A stretch of 64,000 nt of DNA, taken from the NCBI RefSeq assembly GCF_019042735.1, contig NZ_JAHQCR010000030.1, positions 62,001 to 126,000 of the forward strand, in the 5' to 3' direction. How positions within the stretch are numbered: the first letter of the stretch is position 1; each line of letters starts with the position of its first letter. The position numbers were made by a program, and so were the translations under genes. This DNA is from Evansella alkalicola. GTDB taxonomy: Bacteria; Bacillota; Bacilli; Bacillales; Salisediminibacteriaceae. Positions 36,002-44,857 of the stretch are shown here, piece by piece. A model generated the notes under the pieces. It saw only the letters and a list, made by a program, of their open reading frames with translations, was not told where the DNA came from and searched no databases.

Positions 36002-37021
36002 GTGAAGGAATTTCTGAACAGAAAAGGAGTCCGTATATCTTTTCATACATATTTTGTGACCGGGCTTAGTTATATGGCATTGGGATTATTCTCATCATTA
36101 ATCATAGGGTTGATAATGCAAACTGCCGGGAGAACAATCCCTGTTCCTTATTTCCATTTGCTGGAGTCAATAGGAACTACGGCAATGGGACTTATGGGGC
36201 CTGCAATAGGTGTGGCAGTTGCTTATGGACTTAAGGCACCTAGACTTGTTTTATTTGCTGCAGTCGTCAGTGGGGCCGCGGGAGCGGAGTTAGGTGGGCC
36301 AGCAGGAAGTTTTATAGCTTCATTACTTTCTACTGAAATTGGAAAACTCGTGTCAAAGGAAACGAAAATAGATATTATTGTTACTCCACTCGTTACAATT
36401 ATTACTGGTGTTGGGACAGCTACAATGATTGGACCAATCATCGCCAATTGGGTGGAGAGCTTTGGTGATTTAATTATGTTTGCTACCCTTCAGCAACCGT
36501 TTATCATGGGGATTTTAGTCGCTGTTTTAATGGGACTAGCTCTCACTGCACCAATTTCGAGTGCTGCAATAGCAATCATGCTAGGTCTAGAAGGTTTGGC
36601 TGCTGGAGCAGCTACAGTAGGATGTGCAGCACAGATGATGGGCTTTGCGACGAGTAGCTTTAGGGAAAATAGGTGGTCAGGTATAGTAGCCCTCGGTTTA
36701 GGGACGTCCATGTTACAAATTGCAAACGTAATGAAGAAACCGGTTATTCTTATTCCACCAACGTTGACTGCTGCCATTCTTGGTCCATTTGCCACATTAG
36801 TTTTTCACATGGAAAATAATGCTGCAGGAGCTGGTATGGGAACAAGTGGGTTGGTAGGACAGATTATGACGGTGGAGACGATGGGGAGTGATGGGAGTGT
36901 ACTATTTTCCATCTTGGTTCTCCATATACTTGCACCTGCCCTCCTTAGTCTGATAATCTCAGAAGGAATGAGAAAGATTGGTTGGATTAAGTTTGGAGAT
37001 ATGAAAATTGAACAATCATAG
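36002..37021 (+). CDS. Standalone PTS sugar transporter IIC-type membrane protein
   Basis: 339 residues with about 9 membrane segments of the PTS_EIIC_2 type: FHTYFVTGLSYMALGLFSSL, then SGAAGAELGGPAGSFIASLLSTEIGKLVSKET and GTATMIGPIIANWV. It carries no IIA or IIB domain, and none is encoded nearby, so its energy coupling and substrate are unknown. GTG at 36002 follows TAGGTGAT; ATG at 35987 has no site. The thioredoxin gene ytpP begins 12 bp downstream, which suggests cotranscription. Confidence 0.82.
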   Translation: MKEFLNRKGVRISFHTYFVTGLSYMALGLFSSLIIGLIMQTAGRTIPVPYFHLLESIGTTAMGLMGPAIGVAVAYGLKAPRLVLFAAVVSGAAGAELGGPAGSFIASLLSTEIGKLVSKETKIDIIVTPLVTIITGVGTATMIGPIIANWVESFGDLIMFATLQQPFIMGILVAVLMGLALTAPISSAAIAIMLGLEGLAAGAATVGCAAQMMGFATSSFRENRWSGIVALGLGTSMLQIANVMKKPVILIPPTLTAAILGPFATLVFHMENNAAGAGMGTSGLVGQIMTVETMGSDGSVLFSILVLHILAPALLSLIISEGMRKIGWIKFGDMKIEQS

Positions 37022-37033
37022 GGGGAAATAAAT

Positions 37034-37354
37034 ATGAAGCAAATTGAATCGAAGGAGCAGTTCCGTCAAGCAACGGAAGAACAGGGAAGTGTTTTTATGT
37101 TCACAGCTGGATGGTGTCCAGACTGTGTCTTTATTGAACCACATTTGCTAGACTTGGAAGATTCATTCAAGGAATTAACTTTTTATAAAGTAAATCGCGA
37201 TGATTTTATTGAATTATGTCAGGATCTAGATATATTTGGGATACCAAGCTTTCTTGTTTATAAAAATGGAAAAGAGGTTCATCGTTACGTAGATAAGAAT
37301 CGAAAAACAAAGGAAGAAATAGAAAAGTTCCTAAACGATGCTTTAAGTAAATAA
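37034..37354 (+). CDS. ytpP: Thioredoxin-like protein YtpP
   Basis: 106-residue thioredoxin fold. The active site is WCPDC (TAGWCPDCVFIEP, cysteines near residues 28 and 31), and the cis-proline is in FGIPSFLVYKNG. The CPDC dipeptide differs from the usual CGPC of TrxA, so the redox potential and partners may differ. It has GGGGGAAA upstream of its ATG. Its neighbours ytoQ, ytpQ and sftA are the same as in B. subtilis. Terminator at 37370. Confidence 0.92.
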   Translation: MKQIESKEQFRQATEEQGSVFMFTAGWCPDCVFIEPHLLDLEDSFKELTFYKVNRDDFIELCQDLDIFGIPSFLVYKNGKEVHRYVDKNRKTKEEIEKFLNDALSK

Positions 37355-37369
37355 AAGTGGAATACGAGA

Positions 37370-37408
37370 AGGGCTGCTAATCACTAAAATTGTGTAAGCA
37401 GCTCTTTT
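37370..37408 (+). terminator. Terminator after ytpP
   Basis: GGGCTGCT pairs with AGCAGCTC (one G-T), followed by TTTT. Confidence 0.75.
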
Positions 37409-37538
37409 AACTTTTACCTGAATTCGTGATAAGAGTTGTTGATATGCAATCTACCAGCTTGCTTATAAAGATTAAAGCACGTTCGTTGGTAGATAGATTG
37501 TAACATGGTAAAATAGCATTAGATTAGGAGGTATTGCA

Positions 37539-38348
37539 ATGAAACCAATCGAAATTAAACGAGAACTAGAATCAGCCCTTAAAAATGAAAACTGGGTGAC
37601 TTCTTACGATAAAGATAATGAAAGCATGAAAGTAATAGATAAGCGAGTAAACAAAGGGGTAACGATTCAACTTTCAACGATAAAGGACAAATTTAAGGAG
37701 AATAAGGAAAAAGCCCTAAAGGATACAGTCCAAATTGTCTCTGAAGGTTTAAGGCTACTCGTGATGCCAATTGAAATTAAAGGGAATGAAAAGAATATTT
37801 ATCCAGTAGTTCGCTCTACTTCTTTCCCACTAGAAAAGGAAGATGGGAAAAAATTAATCTATAGTGACCATACTGCAGAAACAAGGATTTTTTACGCAGT
37901 AGACCGTGGTGCATCTTATTCTCTTATCGATGAAGAGAGCCTTTCTACAGAAGGGATAAGCCTGAAGGAAATTAAAGAGATGGCTTTATTCAATGTGAGA
38001 TCTCTCTCACATGAACTAAAAGTAGATGAAGTAGCTGGTAATAAATTTTATTTTCTACACACAGATGATGGATATGATGCAAGCCGAATCCTAAACGAAC
38101 CATTGCTAAAAGAGATGGATGAAAAAGTTGCTGGGGAACTTGCGGTAGCTGTACCGCACCAGGATGTACTTGTTTTTGCTGATATTCAAAACGAGACAGG
38201 GTTCGATGTGCTAGCTCAAATGGTGTTTCAATTTTTCTCGGAAGGTCGTGTTCCAATTACAGCACTTCCTTTCGTATATAAAGACGGGGAACTAGAACCT
38301 ATATTTATTCTCGCACAGAGAAAACCGAAAGGTAGTACAAAAAAATAG
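37539..38348 (+). CDS. ytpQ: DUF1444 family protein YtpQ
   Basis: 269 residues, soluble. MKPIEIKRELESAL and, in the C-terminal half, HTDDGYDASRILNEPLLKEM, VAVPHQDVLVFADIQNETGFDVLAQM and FSEGRVPITALPFVYKDGELEPIFILA define the YtpQ/DUF1444 family. Function unknown. A strong GGAGGT site precedes its ATG. An 8-bp inverted repeat, ATCTACCA/TGGTAGAT at 37449-37494, lies upstream. In B. subtilis ytpR separates ytpQ from sftA; here the interval of 238 bp contains no such gene. Confidence 0.88.
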   Translation: MKPIEIKRELESALKNENWVTSYDKDNESMKVIDKRVNKGVTIQLSTIKDKFKENKEKALKDTVQIVSEGLRLLVMPIEIKGNEKNIYPVVRSTSFPLEKEDGKKLIYSDHTAETRIFYAVDRGASYSLIDEESLSTEGISLKEIKEMALFNVRSLSHELKVDEVAGNKFYFLHTDDGYDASRILNEPLLKEMDEKVAGELAVAVPHQDVLVFADIQNETGFDVLAQMVFQFFSEGRVPITALPFVYKDGELEPIFILAQRKPKGSTKK

Positions 38349-38354
38349 TAAAAT

Positions 38355-38416
38355 AATCGCTCCTTCCGTATGAATTAGGTTTGATACGGAAATGGGCGAT
38401 TTTTTATTTTTGCAAC
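38355..38416 (+). terminator. Terminator after ytpQ
   Basis: TTCCGTAT pairs with ATACGGAA and an outer ATCG pairs with CGAT, followed by TTTTTTATTTTT. Confidence 0.8.
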
Positions 38417-38473
38417 AATGTAAGTTCCTATTGGCAAAGTTAGCAAAATCAAAAATCTATATCAAAGTTTAAC

Positions 38474-38495
38474 AGGTTTTTTATTTAAAAAACCT
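38474..38495 (+). repeat. Perfect hairpin upstream of sftA
   Basis: AGGTTTTTT-ATTT-AAAAAACCT: nine-bp arms and a 4-nt loop. A TATAAT at 38509-38514 follows, so the hairpin would sit over the -35 region. Role unknown. Confidence 0.6.
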
Positions 38496-38586
38496 CCTAC
38501 ATATCTATTATAATTTGATATACTGCTACATGAAGGATAAAAAGAAACTAGTAATTTATCAATGCAAATAAAAAAGGATGATATCA

Positions 38587-40833
38587 TTGGATCGTTTCAA
38601 ACGAATGTATACATATTTTAAAGAATGGATTTTTCCTAAAGATGAAATGGAAAACCAAACAAATAGACAACAAAACAGGAGTACAACTTACTCAAATAAA
38701 CTTTATAACAATATGGTTGGAGCTAAAGTAATTCACCAATATCCAAAATCAAATAACTTTCCTTTTCCTGCAGTGAGAGATGATGAACCGTTAGGGGAGT
38801 TAGTTGAAAGAAACAGGAAAAGGAAGAGTGAGAAGAAACAAACGCTAGAGCCCGACAAACCTACCATAAAAACAGATAAGGTAGTGAATATTAATCAAAA
38901 TAAACAATCAGAAGAGCGTACACAATTTTTTCAAGGTACGCAATTCTCCTATCAAAAGAGTCCGTCTCCCATATATGGCTATAGGATCAAAAATGATAAT
39001 GATGAAAATAATGAAGAAATAAAGGAAGAACAAGCTACTATACTTGAAACATTAAAACCTGTAGAGAAAGAAGAAGGAGCCTTCCAAGTTAATTACATGG
39101 AAGACGACAACGATGAACATGAAACAAAGACAGAATCAGTTGCGCTTGGTAGTGAAAATGATGAAATAACCAAACCTTTATCTATAGTTAACGAAAAAAA
39201 TACGGTGGATAACTCACCTATTGAAAGGATACCTTCTTCAATAAATACGAAAGACAAGCAAACAGAAGAGGTCAAAGCATTTGAAATTCAAACTAGAAAA
39301 GTAGAGGAAGGTCGTACGAGTAGTGATAGAAAAGTAGTAGAAGGAAGCAATATACCATTTAACGTTATGATGTTTAAGCGAGATCGAATAAAAGAAAGCA
39401 AGAAAAGGGTTGAGCAAGAAAAAAATTATGCTTATCCTACCCTACATTTACTAGATATACCTCCGAGGAATGATAGTTCAGATAAAGAGTGGTTAACAAA
39501 ACAAATTAATAAGTTAGATGAGACTTTTCGCTATTTTAATATAGGAGCAAATGTCGTTAATGTAACTGAGGGGCCAACAGTTACAAGGTTTGAGGTTCAG
39601 CCTGAGCCAGGAGTGAAGGTCAGTAAGATTACGAACCTATCAGATGATATTAAACTTGCTCTAGCTGCCAAAGATATAAGAATTGAAGCACCTATTCCTG
39701 GGAAAAATACTATTGGGATAGAAGTGCCTAATAACGATCCTAAACCAGTGTTATTAAGAGAAACACTACGTCATTCTTCCTTCCAACAAGGAAGTTCTCC
39801 GTTGACAGTCGGATTAGGGATGGACATAACAGGAACTCCTGTAGTAACGGACTTGCAGAAGATGCCCCATGGATTAATCGCCGGGGCAACGGGGTCTGGT
39901 AAAAGTGTTTGTGTAAACTCTATTTTGGTAAGCTTGTTATATAAAGCATCTCCAGAGGAGGTTAGACTATTACTAATAGATCCGAAAGTGGTGGAGTTAG
40001 CACCTTATAACGATATACCACACCTGGCTTGTCCTGTTATTACAGATCCAAAAGAGGCTACAGAGGGACTAAAATGGGCTGTACTAGAAATGGAACGAAG
40101 GTATGAATTATTTGCAGAGCACGGAACAAGAGATTTGAAAAGATTTAATCATAAGATGAAAGAAGAGGGGAAGAAGGAGCTAGTTCTACCATATATTGTA
40201 GTAGTGGTAGATGAATTAGCAGATTTAATGATGGTTGCACCGCATGATGTGGAAGAAGCAATTTGTCGTATCGCTCAAAAGGCTAGAGCTTGTGGCATTC
40301 ATCTTTTAGTTGCTACACAGCGTCCTTCCGTCGATGTTATTACAGGATTAATAAAAGCGAACATACCTACAAGAATAGCATTTTCTGTGTCTGCCCAAGC
40401 TGATTCTAGGACGATCTTGGATGGTGGAGGTGCAGAACGGCTTCTTGGAAAAGGTGATATGCTATTTTTAGAAAATGGGTCAGGTAAACCAGTACGTATT
40501 CAAGGGACCTTTGTTTCTGATGATGAGATAGACAGAGTGATGTCTCATGTGAAAAAAATTGATAAACCAGCATTTCTTTTCGAAAAAGAGACGCTGCTTC
40601 AACAAGTGGATGGAGAAGCAGAGGATGAACTCTTTGAAAGAGCGTGTGAATTTGTCTATGAACATCAAGCTGCATCAGCTTCTTTACTGCAGCGTCACTT
40701 CCGAATCGGCTATAATCGAGCAGCAAGAATGATAGACGAAATGGAAATGAGAGGTATCATTTCAGAAGCGAGAGGTAGTAAACCTCGAGAAGTTTATTTG
40801 ACAAAAGAAGAAATTAACGAAAGAATAAGGTAA
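38587..40833 (+). CDS. sftA: DNA translocase SftA (FtsK/SpoIIIE family)
   Basis: 748 residues without membrane segments, the feature that separates soluble SftA from SpoIIIE. The first 270 residues are a highly charged, low-complexity linker. An alpha domain begins near 320 (YFNIGANVVNVTEGPTVTRFEV). The motor follows with Walker A GATGSGKSVCVNS near residue 436 and Walker B IVVVVDELADLMM near 540. The C-terminal gamma winged helix (YEHQAASASLLQRHFRIGYNRAARMIDEME) reads DNA polarity sequences. It moves DNA away from the closing septum. TTG at 38587 has AAAGGATG upstream; the ATG at 38578 overlaps that site. Confidence 0.95.
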   Translation: MDRFKRMYTYFKEWIFPKDEMENQTNRQQNRSTTYSNKLYNNMVGAKVIHQYPKSNNFPFPAVRDDEPLGELVERNRKRKSEKKQTLEPDKPTIKTDKVVNINQNKQSEERTQFFQGTQFSYQKSPSPIYGYRIKNDNDENNEEIKEEQATILETLKPVEKEEGAFQVNYMEDDNDEHETKTESVALGSENDEITKPLSIVNEKNTVDNSPIERIPSSINTKDKQTEEVKAFEIQTRKVEEGRTSSDRKVVEGSNIPFNVMMFKRDRIKESKKRVEQEKNYAYPTLHLLDIPPRNDSSDKEWLTKQINKLDETFRYFNIGANVVNVTEGPTVTRFEVQPEPGVKVSKITNLSDDIKLALAAKDIRIEAPIPGKNTIGIEVPNNDPKPVLLRETLRHSSFQQGSSPLTVGLGMDITGTPVVTDLQKMPHGLIAGATGSGKSVCVNSILVSLLYKASPEEVRLLLIDPKVVELAPYNDIPHLACPVITDPKEATEGLKWAVLEMERRYELFAEHGTRDLKRFNHKMKEEGKKELVLPYIVVVVDELADLMMVAPHDVEEAICRIAQKARACGIHLLVATQRPSVDVITGLIKANIPTRIAFSVSAQADSRTILDGGGAERLLGKGDMLFLENGSGKPVRIQGTFVSDDEIDRVMSHVKKIDKPAFLFEKETLLQQVDGEAEDELFERACEFVYEHQAASASLLQRHFRIGYNRAARMIDEMEMRGIISEARGSKPREVYLTKEEINERIR

Positions 40834-41038
40834 AGGGAGATTTTTACCTACACAGAGTTCCCATTTTTTTATAAAATATGGTATAACTATCACATCAGTA
40901 TATATTTATCTAGGGTGTGGGATCCCATCAGCTTTCCAGCTAGGTGTAATAAAAGAAAGTGTAAGGAACGACGCAAGATTCTTTACCAGCAACACTTGAG
41001 ATAAGAATAGAATCAAAAAGAATAGGGGGAGTGTTCAC

Positions 41039-41227
41039 ATGCAACAAATTCCTTTAGCAAATTTGGTTCAATATGTATCTCCGAAGTGGCTTCACCTACT
41101 GAAAGAAGAAGAGAGAACACAATGGATAGTCTTAAAAAATGGAATTGCGCAAGTTGATGAAGAAGATTTAGTAGAAATTGTAGAAGCAGTTATACAAGAG
41201 CATCAAAAAAGTCCATTTTACCACTAA
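41039..41227 (+). CDS. Small hypothetical protein before pncB
   Basis: 62 residues, not recognised. The sequence is mainly helical and acidic: LVQYVSPKWLHLLKEEERTQW then VDEEDLVEIVEAVIQEHQ. An excellent ribosome site (GGGGGAG) 7 nt before the ATG supports translation. It lies 50 bp upstream of the nicotinate phosphoribosyltransferase gene and reads the same way, so cotranscription is likely. No membrane segment. Confidence 0.68.
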   Translation: MQQIPLANLVQYVSPKWLHLLKEEERTQWIVLKNGIAQVDEEDLVEIVEAVIQEHQKSPFYH

Positions 41228-41277
41228 ATGATGTAATTGGTGGTGCATTGGTTAAAGTAAATCAAGGAGTTATGTAA

Positions 41278-42384
41278 ATGAAGGAAATAAGTTTAAAGTT
41301 ACAAGGGAAAATTAAAAGATTAACGAACAAAACATTTAAATTTGATGAACGTGTGGGAGAAGGTTGGTTCTCAGCTGTTTACTTTTTAAAAACGAAAAAA
41401 ATTGCAGAGAGACATAAGCCAGACAATATTGTTACAATGCAGTTTTTTCAGAAAGAACACGCTGTATTATGCGGCACGGACGAAGTGATCGCACTCATCA
41501 ACACTTTTGCCACAAACCCAGAGGAACTTGAAATCTACTCCTTAAAAGATGGGGACAAAATTCAACCCTTTGAAACTGTTTTTACCATTAAAGGACCTTA
41601 TCAAAGCTTTGGATTTTTGGAAGGTGTCATAGACGGTATTTTTGCTCGAAGAACATCTGTTGCTACTAATGTGTATGAGGTTGTTAAAGCAGCGAAAACA
41701 TCAGGGATAGAAAAACCGATCATTTTTATGGGAGATCGTGACGATCACTTTACTCAACAGGCTGGAGATGGTTATGCAGCATATATTGGTGGATCCCAAG
41801 CCCAAGCAACACATGCGATGAACGAATGGTGGGGAAAGCAAGGAATGGGAACAATGCCCCATGCATTAATCCAACTGTTTGAAGGAGATGTGGTGGAAGC
41901 TACTAGAGCTTATTATGAAACATTCCCAGAGGATGATTTATTAGCCCTTGTAGACTACAACAATGATGTGATCACCGATTCTCTGAAAGTAGCAAAGGCT
42001 TTCGGAAATAAATTAAAGGGAGTTCGTGTAGATACTTCTAAAAATCTTATTGATGAATATTTCACACGGAATCCAGAAGTGCTTGGCACATTTGATCCCC
42101 GTGGTGTAAATCCAACTTTGTTATTTGCATTACGTGAAGCATTGGATAAAGAAGGCTATCAACACGTAAAGATTGTTGCCTCAGGTGGTTTTGATGCAAA
42201 AAGAATTAAGCAATACGAAGAAATGAAGGCTCCAGTAGATATGTATGGTGTCGGTAGTAGCCTGCTTAAAATTCATATTGGTTTTACTGGTGATAATGTA
42301 CTCCTTAATGGAAAACCACAGGCTAAAACTGGTAGAAAATATAGACCAAATCCACGTTTAGAAAAAATTGAGTTACAAGCTTAA
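41278..42384 (+). CDS. pncB: Nicotinate phosphoribosyltransferase
   Basis: 368-residue type II phosphoribosyltransferase that joins nicotinate to PRPP to give nicotinate mononucleotide for NAD salvage. FLEGVIDGIFARRTSVATNVYEVVKAA, GDRDDHFTQQAGDGYAAYIGGSQAQATHAMN and GMGTMPHALIQLFEGDVVEA are recognised family blocks (the last two end near residues 185 and 200). VRVDTSK and VASGGFDAKRIKQYE form the C-terminal phosphate region. Start ATG follows AAGGAG. The paralogue pattern in Bacillus is not settled from sequence alone, so the symbol describes function only. Confidence 0.9.
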   Translation: MKEISLKLQGKIKRLTNKTFKFDERVGEGWFSAVYFLKTKKIAERHKPDNIVTMQFFQKEHAVLCGTDEVIALINTFATNPEELEIYSLKDGDKIQPFETVFTIKGPYQSFGFLEGVIDGIFARRTSVATNVYEVVKAAKTSGIEKPIIFMGDRDDHFTQQAGDGYAAYIGGSQAQATHAMNEWWGKQGMGTMPHALIQLFEGDVVEATRAYYETFPEDDLLALVDYNNDVITDSLKVAKAFGNKLKGVRVDTSKNLIDEYFTRNPEVLGTFDPRGVNPTLLFALREALDKEGYQHVKIVASGGFDAKRIKQYEEMKAPVDMYGVGSSLLKIHIGFTGDNVLLNGKPQAKTGRKYRPNPRLEKIELQA

Positions 42385-42390
42385 CTATAA

Positions 42391-42612
42391 AGAGGCTGGG
42401 ACATAGCTAAAGTGTTTTAACTGAAAAAGCGAACAATAATAACTATAGCGAAGGAAATATACGTAGACTCCGGTGGGATTGAAGGCATGGGTGAGACCCC
42501 GTAGTGCGCAGCACGAGGAGGCTCACCAGCCGCCCATGGAAAGCGAAGTGTATTTCCGAAGCGAATGTTCGAATTTTTCATATGTTAAAAACACTTTCGT
42601 CCCGGCTTTTTT
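42391..42612 (+). repeat. 222-bp structured intergenic element nested in a terminator
   Basis: The outer arms AGGCTGGGAC...AAGTGTTTT pair with AAAACACTT...GTCCCGGCTTTTTT. Inside, GCGAACA pairs with TGTTCG, GAAGGAAATATAC with GTGTATTTCC, and GGTGAG with CTCACC. The internal GTGAGACCCCGTAG and GAGGAGGCTCACC belong to an intergenic repeat family common in Bacillaceae. The element follows pncB and can terminate its transcript. A shortened relative lies at 47601-47671. Confidence 0.88.
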
Positions 42613-42639
42613 ATATGTTTGCTAAAGAAGGGGAATTTC

Positions 42640-43311
42640 ATGGAAAGAAAGCAATCCTTTTTTCTCATTGACTTTGAAAAAGTTAAACAGGAAAAACAGG
42701 CACACATAGAACGGAGCTTATTTGATTTATATACTCATTTTTTTGAGTATATGGAACAACATACTAATATACGTGAAAAAGTTCGTGCCAAAAAGTTATT
42801 TTCACATAAAACCAAAATAGACATTTTAGATATAGAAACTGACAATGTCATTGGAGCACATTTTGAGCATTGGTTTGCCTTTGATTATATTACTGTAGTT
42901 GGCTCAAGAATGTTTGATTTATTTGTTAGGGAAAAGAAAGGAGATTTAACGAAGTCCATGTTAGATTTAAGTGGATTTTTTATGCTAATGTCATTGGAAC
43001 CAGTGCAAATTGATGAAGTCACTGGTAGTACAGTAGTGTATAATAGCTACTTTAGCTCTACAAGTGATACGGCAAAATTCTTCTTATTTAGTCCTGAGGT
43101 TACTGCAGGTGATTTAGTATTTATGAGGGTTTTAAATGTAGGTTCGGTAAAAAAAGTAATTGGACCTGCTTTTTCAATTATGAAACAAAGGGAATCTGAA
43201 GTTCTGCAGGAAGTAATGCTGCTAAAACAATCAAAGAATTATAGGACGAAAATGAAAGAAAATGGTATTGATTATTTACGTTATAAAAAAGGAAAAGATA
43301 AGAATACTTAA
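42640..43311 (+). CDS. Hypothetical protein between pncB and murC
   Basis: 223 residues, not recognised. It begins MERKQSFFLIDFEKVKQEKQ and has a mixed alpha/beta central part (DYITVVGSRMFDLFV, TGSTVVYNSYFSSTSDTAKFFLFSPEV, GDLVFMRVLNVG), ending in a lysine-rich tail. No transmembrane segment or metal motif. ATG at 42640 follows AAGGGGAA; the TTG at 42619 lies before it. The spacing of hydrophobic residues and intact frame support a real gene. It ends 183 bp before murC, whose own promoter lies in between. Confidence 0.7.
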   Translation: MERKQSFFLIDFEKVKQEKQAHIERSLFDLYTHFFEYMEQHTNIREKVRAKKLFSHKTKIDILDIETDNVIGAHFEHWFAFDYITVVGSRMFDLFVREKKGDLTKSMLDLSGFFMLMSLEPVQIDEVTGSTVVYNSYFSSTSDTAKFFLFSPEVTAGDLVFMRVLNVGSVKKVIGPAFSIMKQRESEVLQEVMLLKQSKNYRTKMKENGIDYLRYKKGKDKNT

Positions 43312-43348
43312 GAATTACGTTAAGTATTATAAGATAGGAAAGAGTACA

Positions 43349-43377
43349 TTGGTAACTTATCTAGATTTTGCTATAAT
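43349..43377 (+). promoter_or_regulatory. murC promoter
   Basis: TTGGTA (43349-43354), 17-nt spacer, TATAAT (43372-43377). The murC start is 118 bp downstream. Confidence 0.65.
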
Positions 43378-43494
43378 AGGTAAGTATGAATTTAGATAGG
43401 CGCATTTATACAATTAAGGCATATACTTTATTAAATGATTCGAGTGGACCTTAAATGGTACCCTCAGAACCAATGGATTTTGGAGGTTCTCCCA

Positions 43495-44796
43495 ATGACA
43501 ATTTATCATTTTATCGGAATTAAAGGTTCTGGAATGAGTGCACTTGCACAAATACTAAGCGATATGAAATATAATGTCCAAGGCTCTGACGTGGATAAGG
43601 TTTTCTTTACGCAAAAACCATTAGAGAGAAAAGGAATACCCCTTCTTCCATTTCAGAAAGAAAATATTCAAGTTGGTCAAACCTTGATCGCTTCAGCAGC
43701 ATATAATAATGAAAATGAAGAAATTAAAGAGGCAAATGATAAAAACATCCCTGTTCATCAATACCCAAGTTTTCTTGGTGAATTTATACAAAATTTCACG
43801 AGTATTGCCATTACAGGTTCACACGGAAAAACCTCTACTACAGGCTTACTAGCACATGTATTACAGGAAGCTAAACCAACATCTTACCTTATTGGGGACG
43901 GCACTGGACGTGGAGAAGAGAATAGTGAATTTTTTGTGTTTGAAGCATGTGAGTACCGTCGACATTTTTTAAACTATAAACCAGACTATGCTATCATGAC
44001 GAATATCGACTTCGATCATCCAGACTATTTCCAAAATGTTGACGATGTTTTTGATGCCTTTCAGGAAATGGCAATGCAAGTAAAGAAAGCTATTATTGCT
44101 TGTGGTGATGACGAATATTTACAACGAATCAATGCACAAGTTCCTGTCGTGTATTATGGATTAAGTGAAGACCATGATTTTCATGCGAAAAATATTAGTA
44201 CTGACGAGAATGGCACACATTTTGAAGTGTATGTGAGGGACTCGTATTATGATACCTTTTCCATTCCAGGCTACGGAACTCATCATGTTTTAAACGCATT
44301 AGGGGTTATAGCTTTATGCCATTATGAACAAATTGATGTAGAAATTGTTAAAGCTCGCCTAAAAACCTTTGGGGGAGTGAAAAGGAGATTTAGTGAAACA
44401 ACAATTGGAACTCAAGTTCTCATTGATGATTATGCCCATCACCCAACAGAAATTCGGGCAACGATAGAATCTGCTAAACAAAAGTATTCGGATAAAGAAG
44501 TTGTTGCAGTATTTCAACCACATACTTTCTCAAGAACGGTAACATTTTTAGATGATTTTGCAGATAGCTTGAAAAATGCAGATCATGTTTACTTATGTGA
44601 TATATTTTCCTCAGCTAGGGAGAAACCTGGTGAACTAACGATCCAAGACTTAATTGAGAAGGTTCCAGGTGCGGAGTTAATACAGGAAGACACTATCTCT
44701 AAGCTTAAGGAACATGAAAATAGCGTCATTTTGTTTATGGGGGCAGGAGATGTACAGAAATTCCAATCTGCCTATGAAAAAGTATTAAAAAACTGA
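43495..44796 (+). CDS. murC: UDP-N-acetylmuramate-L-alanine ligase
   Basis: 433-residue Mur ligase that adds the first amino acid of the peptidoglycan stem. The N-terminal loop is YHFIGIKGSGMSALAQIL. The ATP loop is ITGSHGKTSTTGLL (about residues 104-117); NIDFDHPDYF supplies the metal site and YAHHPTEIRATIE plus FQPHTFSRT are conserved C-domain motifs. Start ATG at 43495 has GGAGGTTC; upstream in-frame codons have none. A terminator is at 44790. It lies next to ytxG in B. subtilis; here an aminopeptidase gene intervenes. Confidence 0.97.
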   Translation: MTIYHFIGIKGSGMSALAQILSDMKYNVQGSDVDKVFFTQKPLERKGIPLLPFQKENIQVGQTLIASAAYNNENEEIKEANDKNIPVHQYPSFLGEFIQNFTSIAITGSHGKTSTTGLLAHVLQEAKPTSYLIGDGTGRGEENSEFFVFEACEYRRHFLNYKPDYAIMTNIDFDHPDYFQNVDDVFDAFQEMAMQVKKAIIACGDDEYLQRINAQVPVVYYGLSEDHDFHAKNISTDENGTHFEVYVRDSYYDTFSIPGYGTHHVLNALGVIALCHYEQIDVEIVKARLKTFGGVKRRFSETTIGTQVLIDDYAHHPTEIRATIESAKQKYSDKEVVAVFQPHTFSRTVTFLDDFADSLKNADHVYLCDIFSSAREKPGELTIQDLIEKVPGAELIQEDTISKLKEHENSVILFMGAGDVQKFQSAYEKVLKN

Positions 44797-44823
44797 TGGT
44801 CTACTTGACCATCAGTTTTATCT
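44790..44823 (+). terminator. Terminator after murC
   Basis: AAACTGATGGTC pairs with GACCATCAGTTT, 5-nt loop, then TATCTTTT. Confidence 0.88.
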
Positions 44824-44857
44824 TTTCATCATTATTTCAACAAAGTTGTATTGAGCC

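Noticed and set aside
37449..37494. ATCTACCA/TGGTAGAT inverted repeat before ytpQ as an operator
   Set aside because: Only 8-bp arms separated by 30 bp; such pairs occur by chance in AT-rich DNA.
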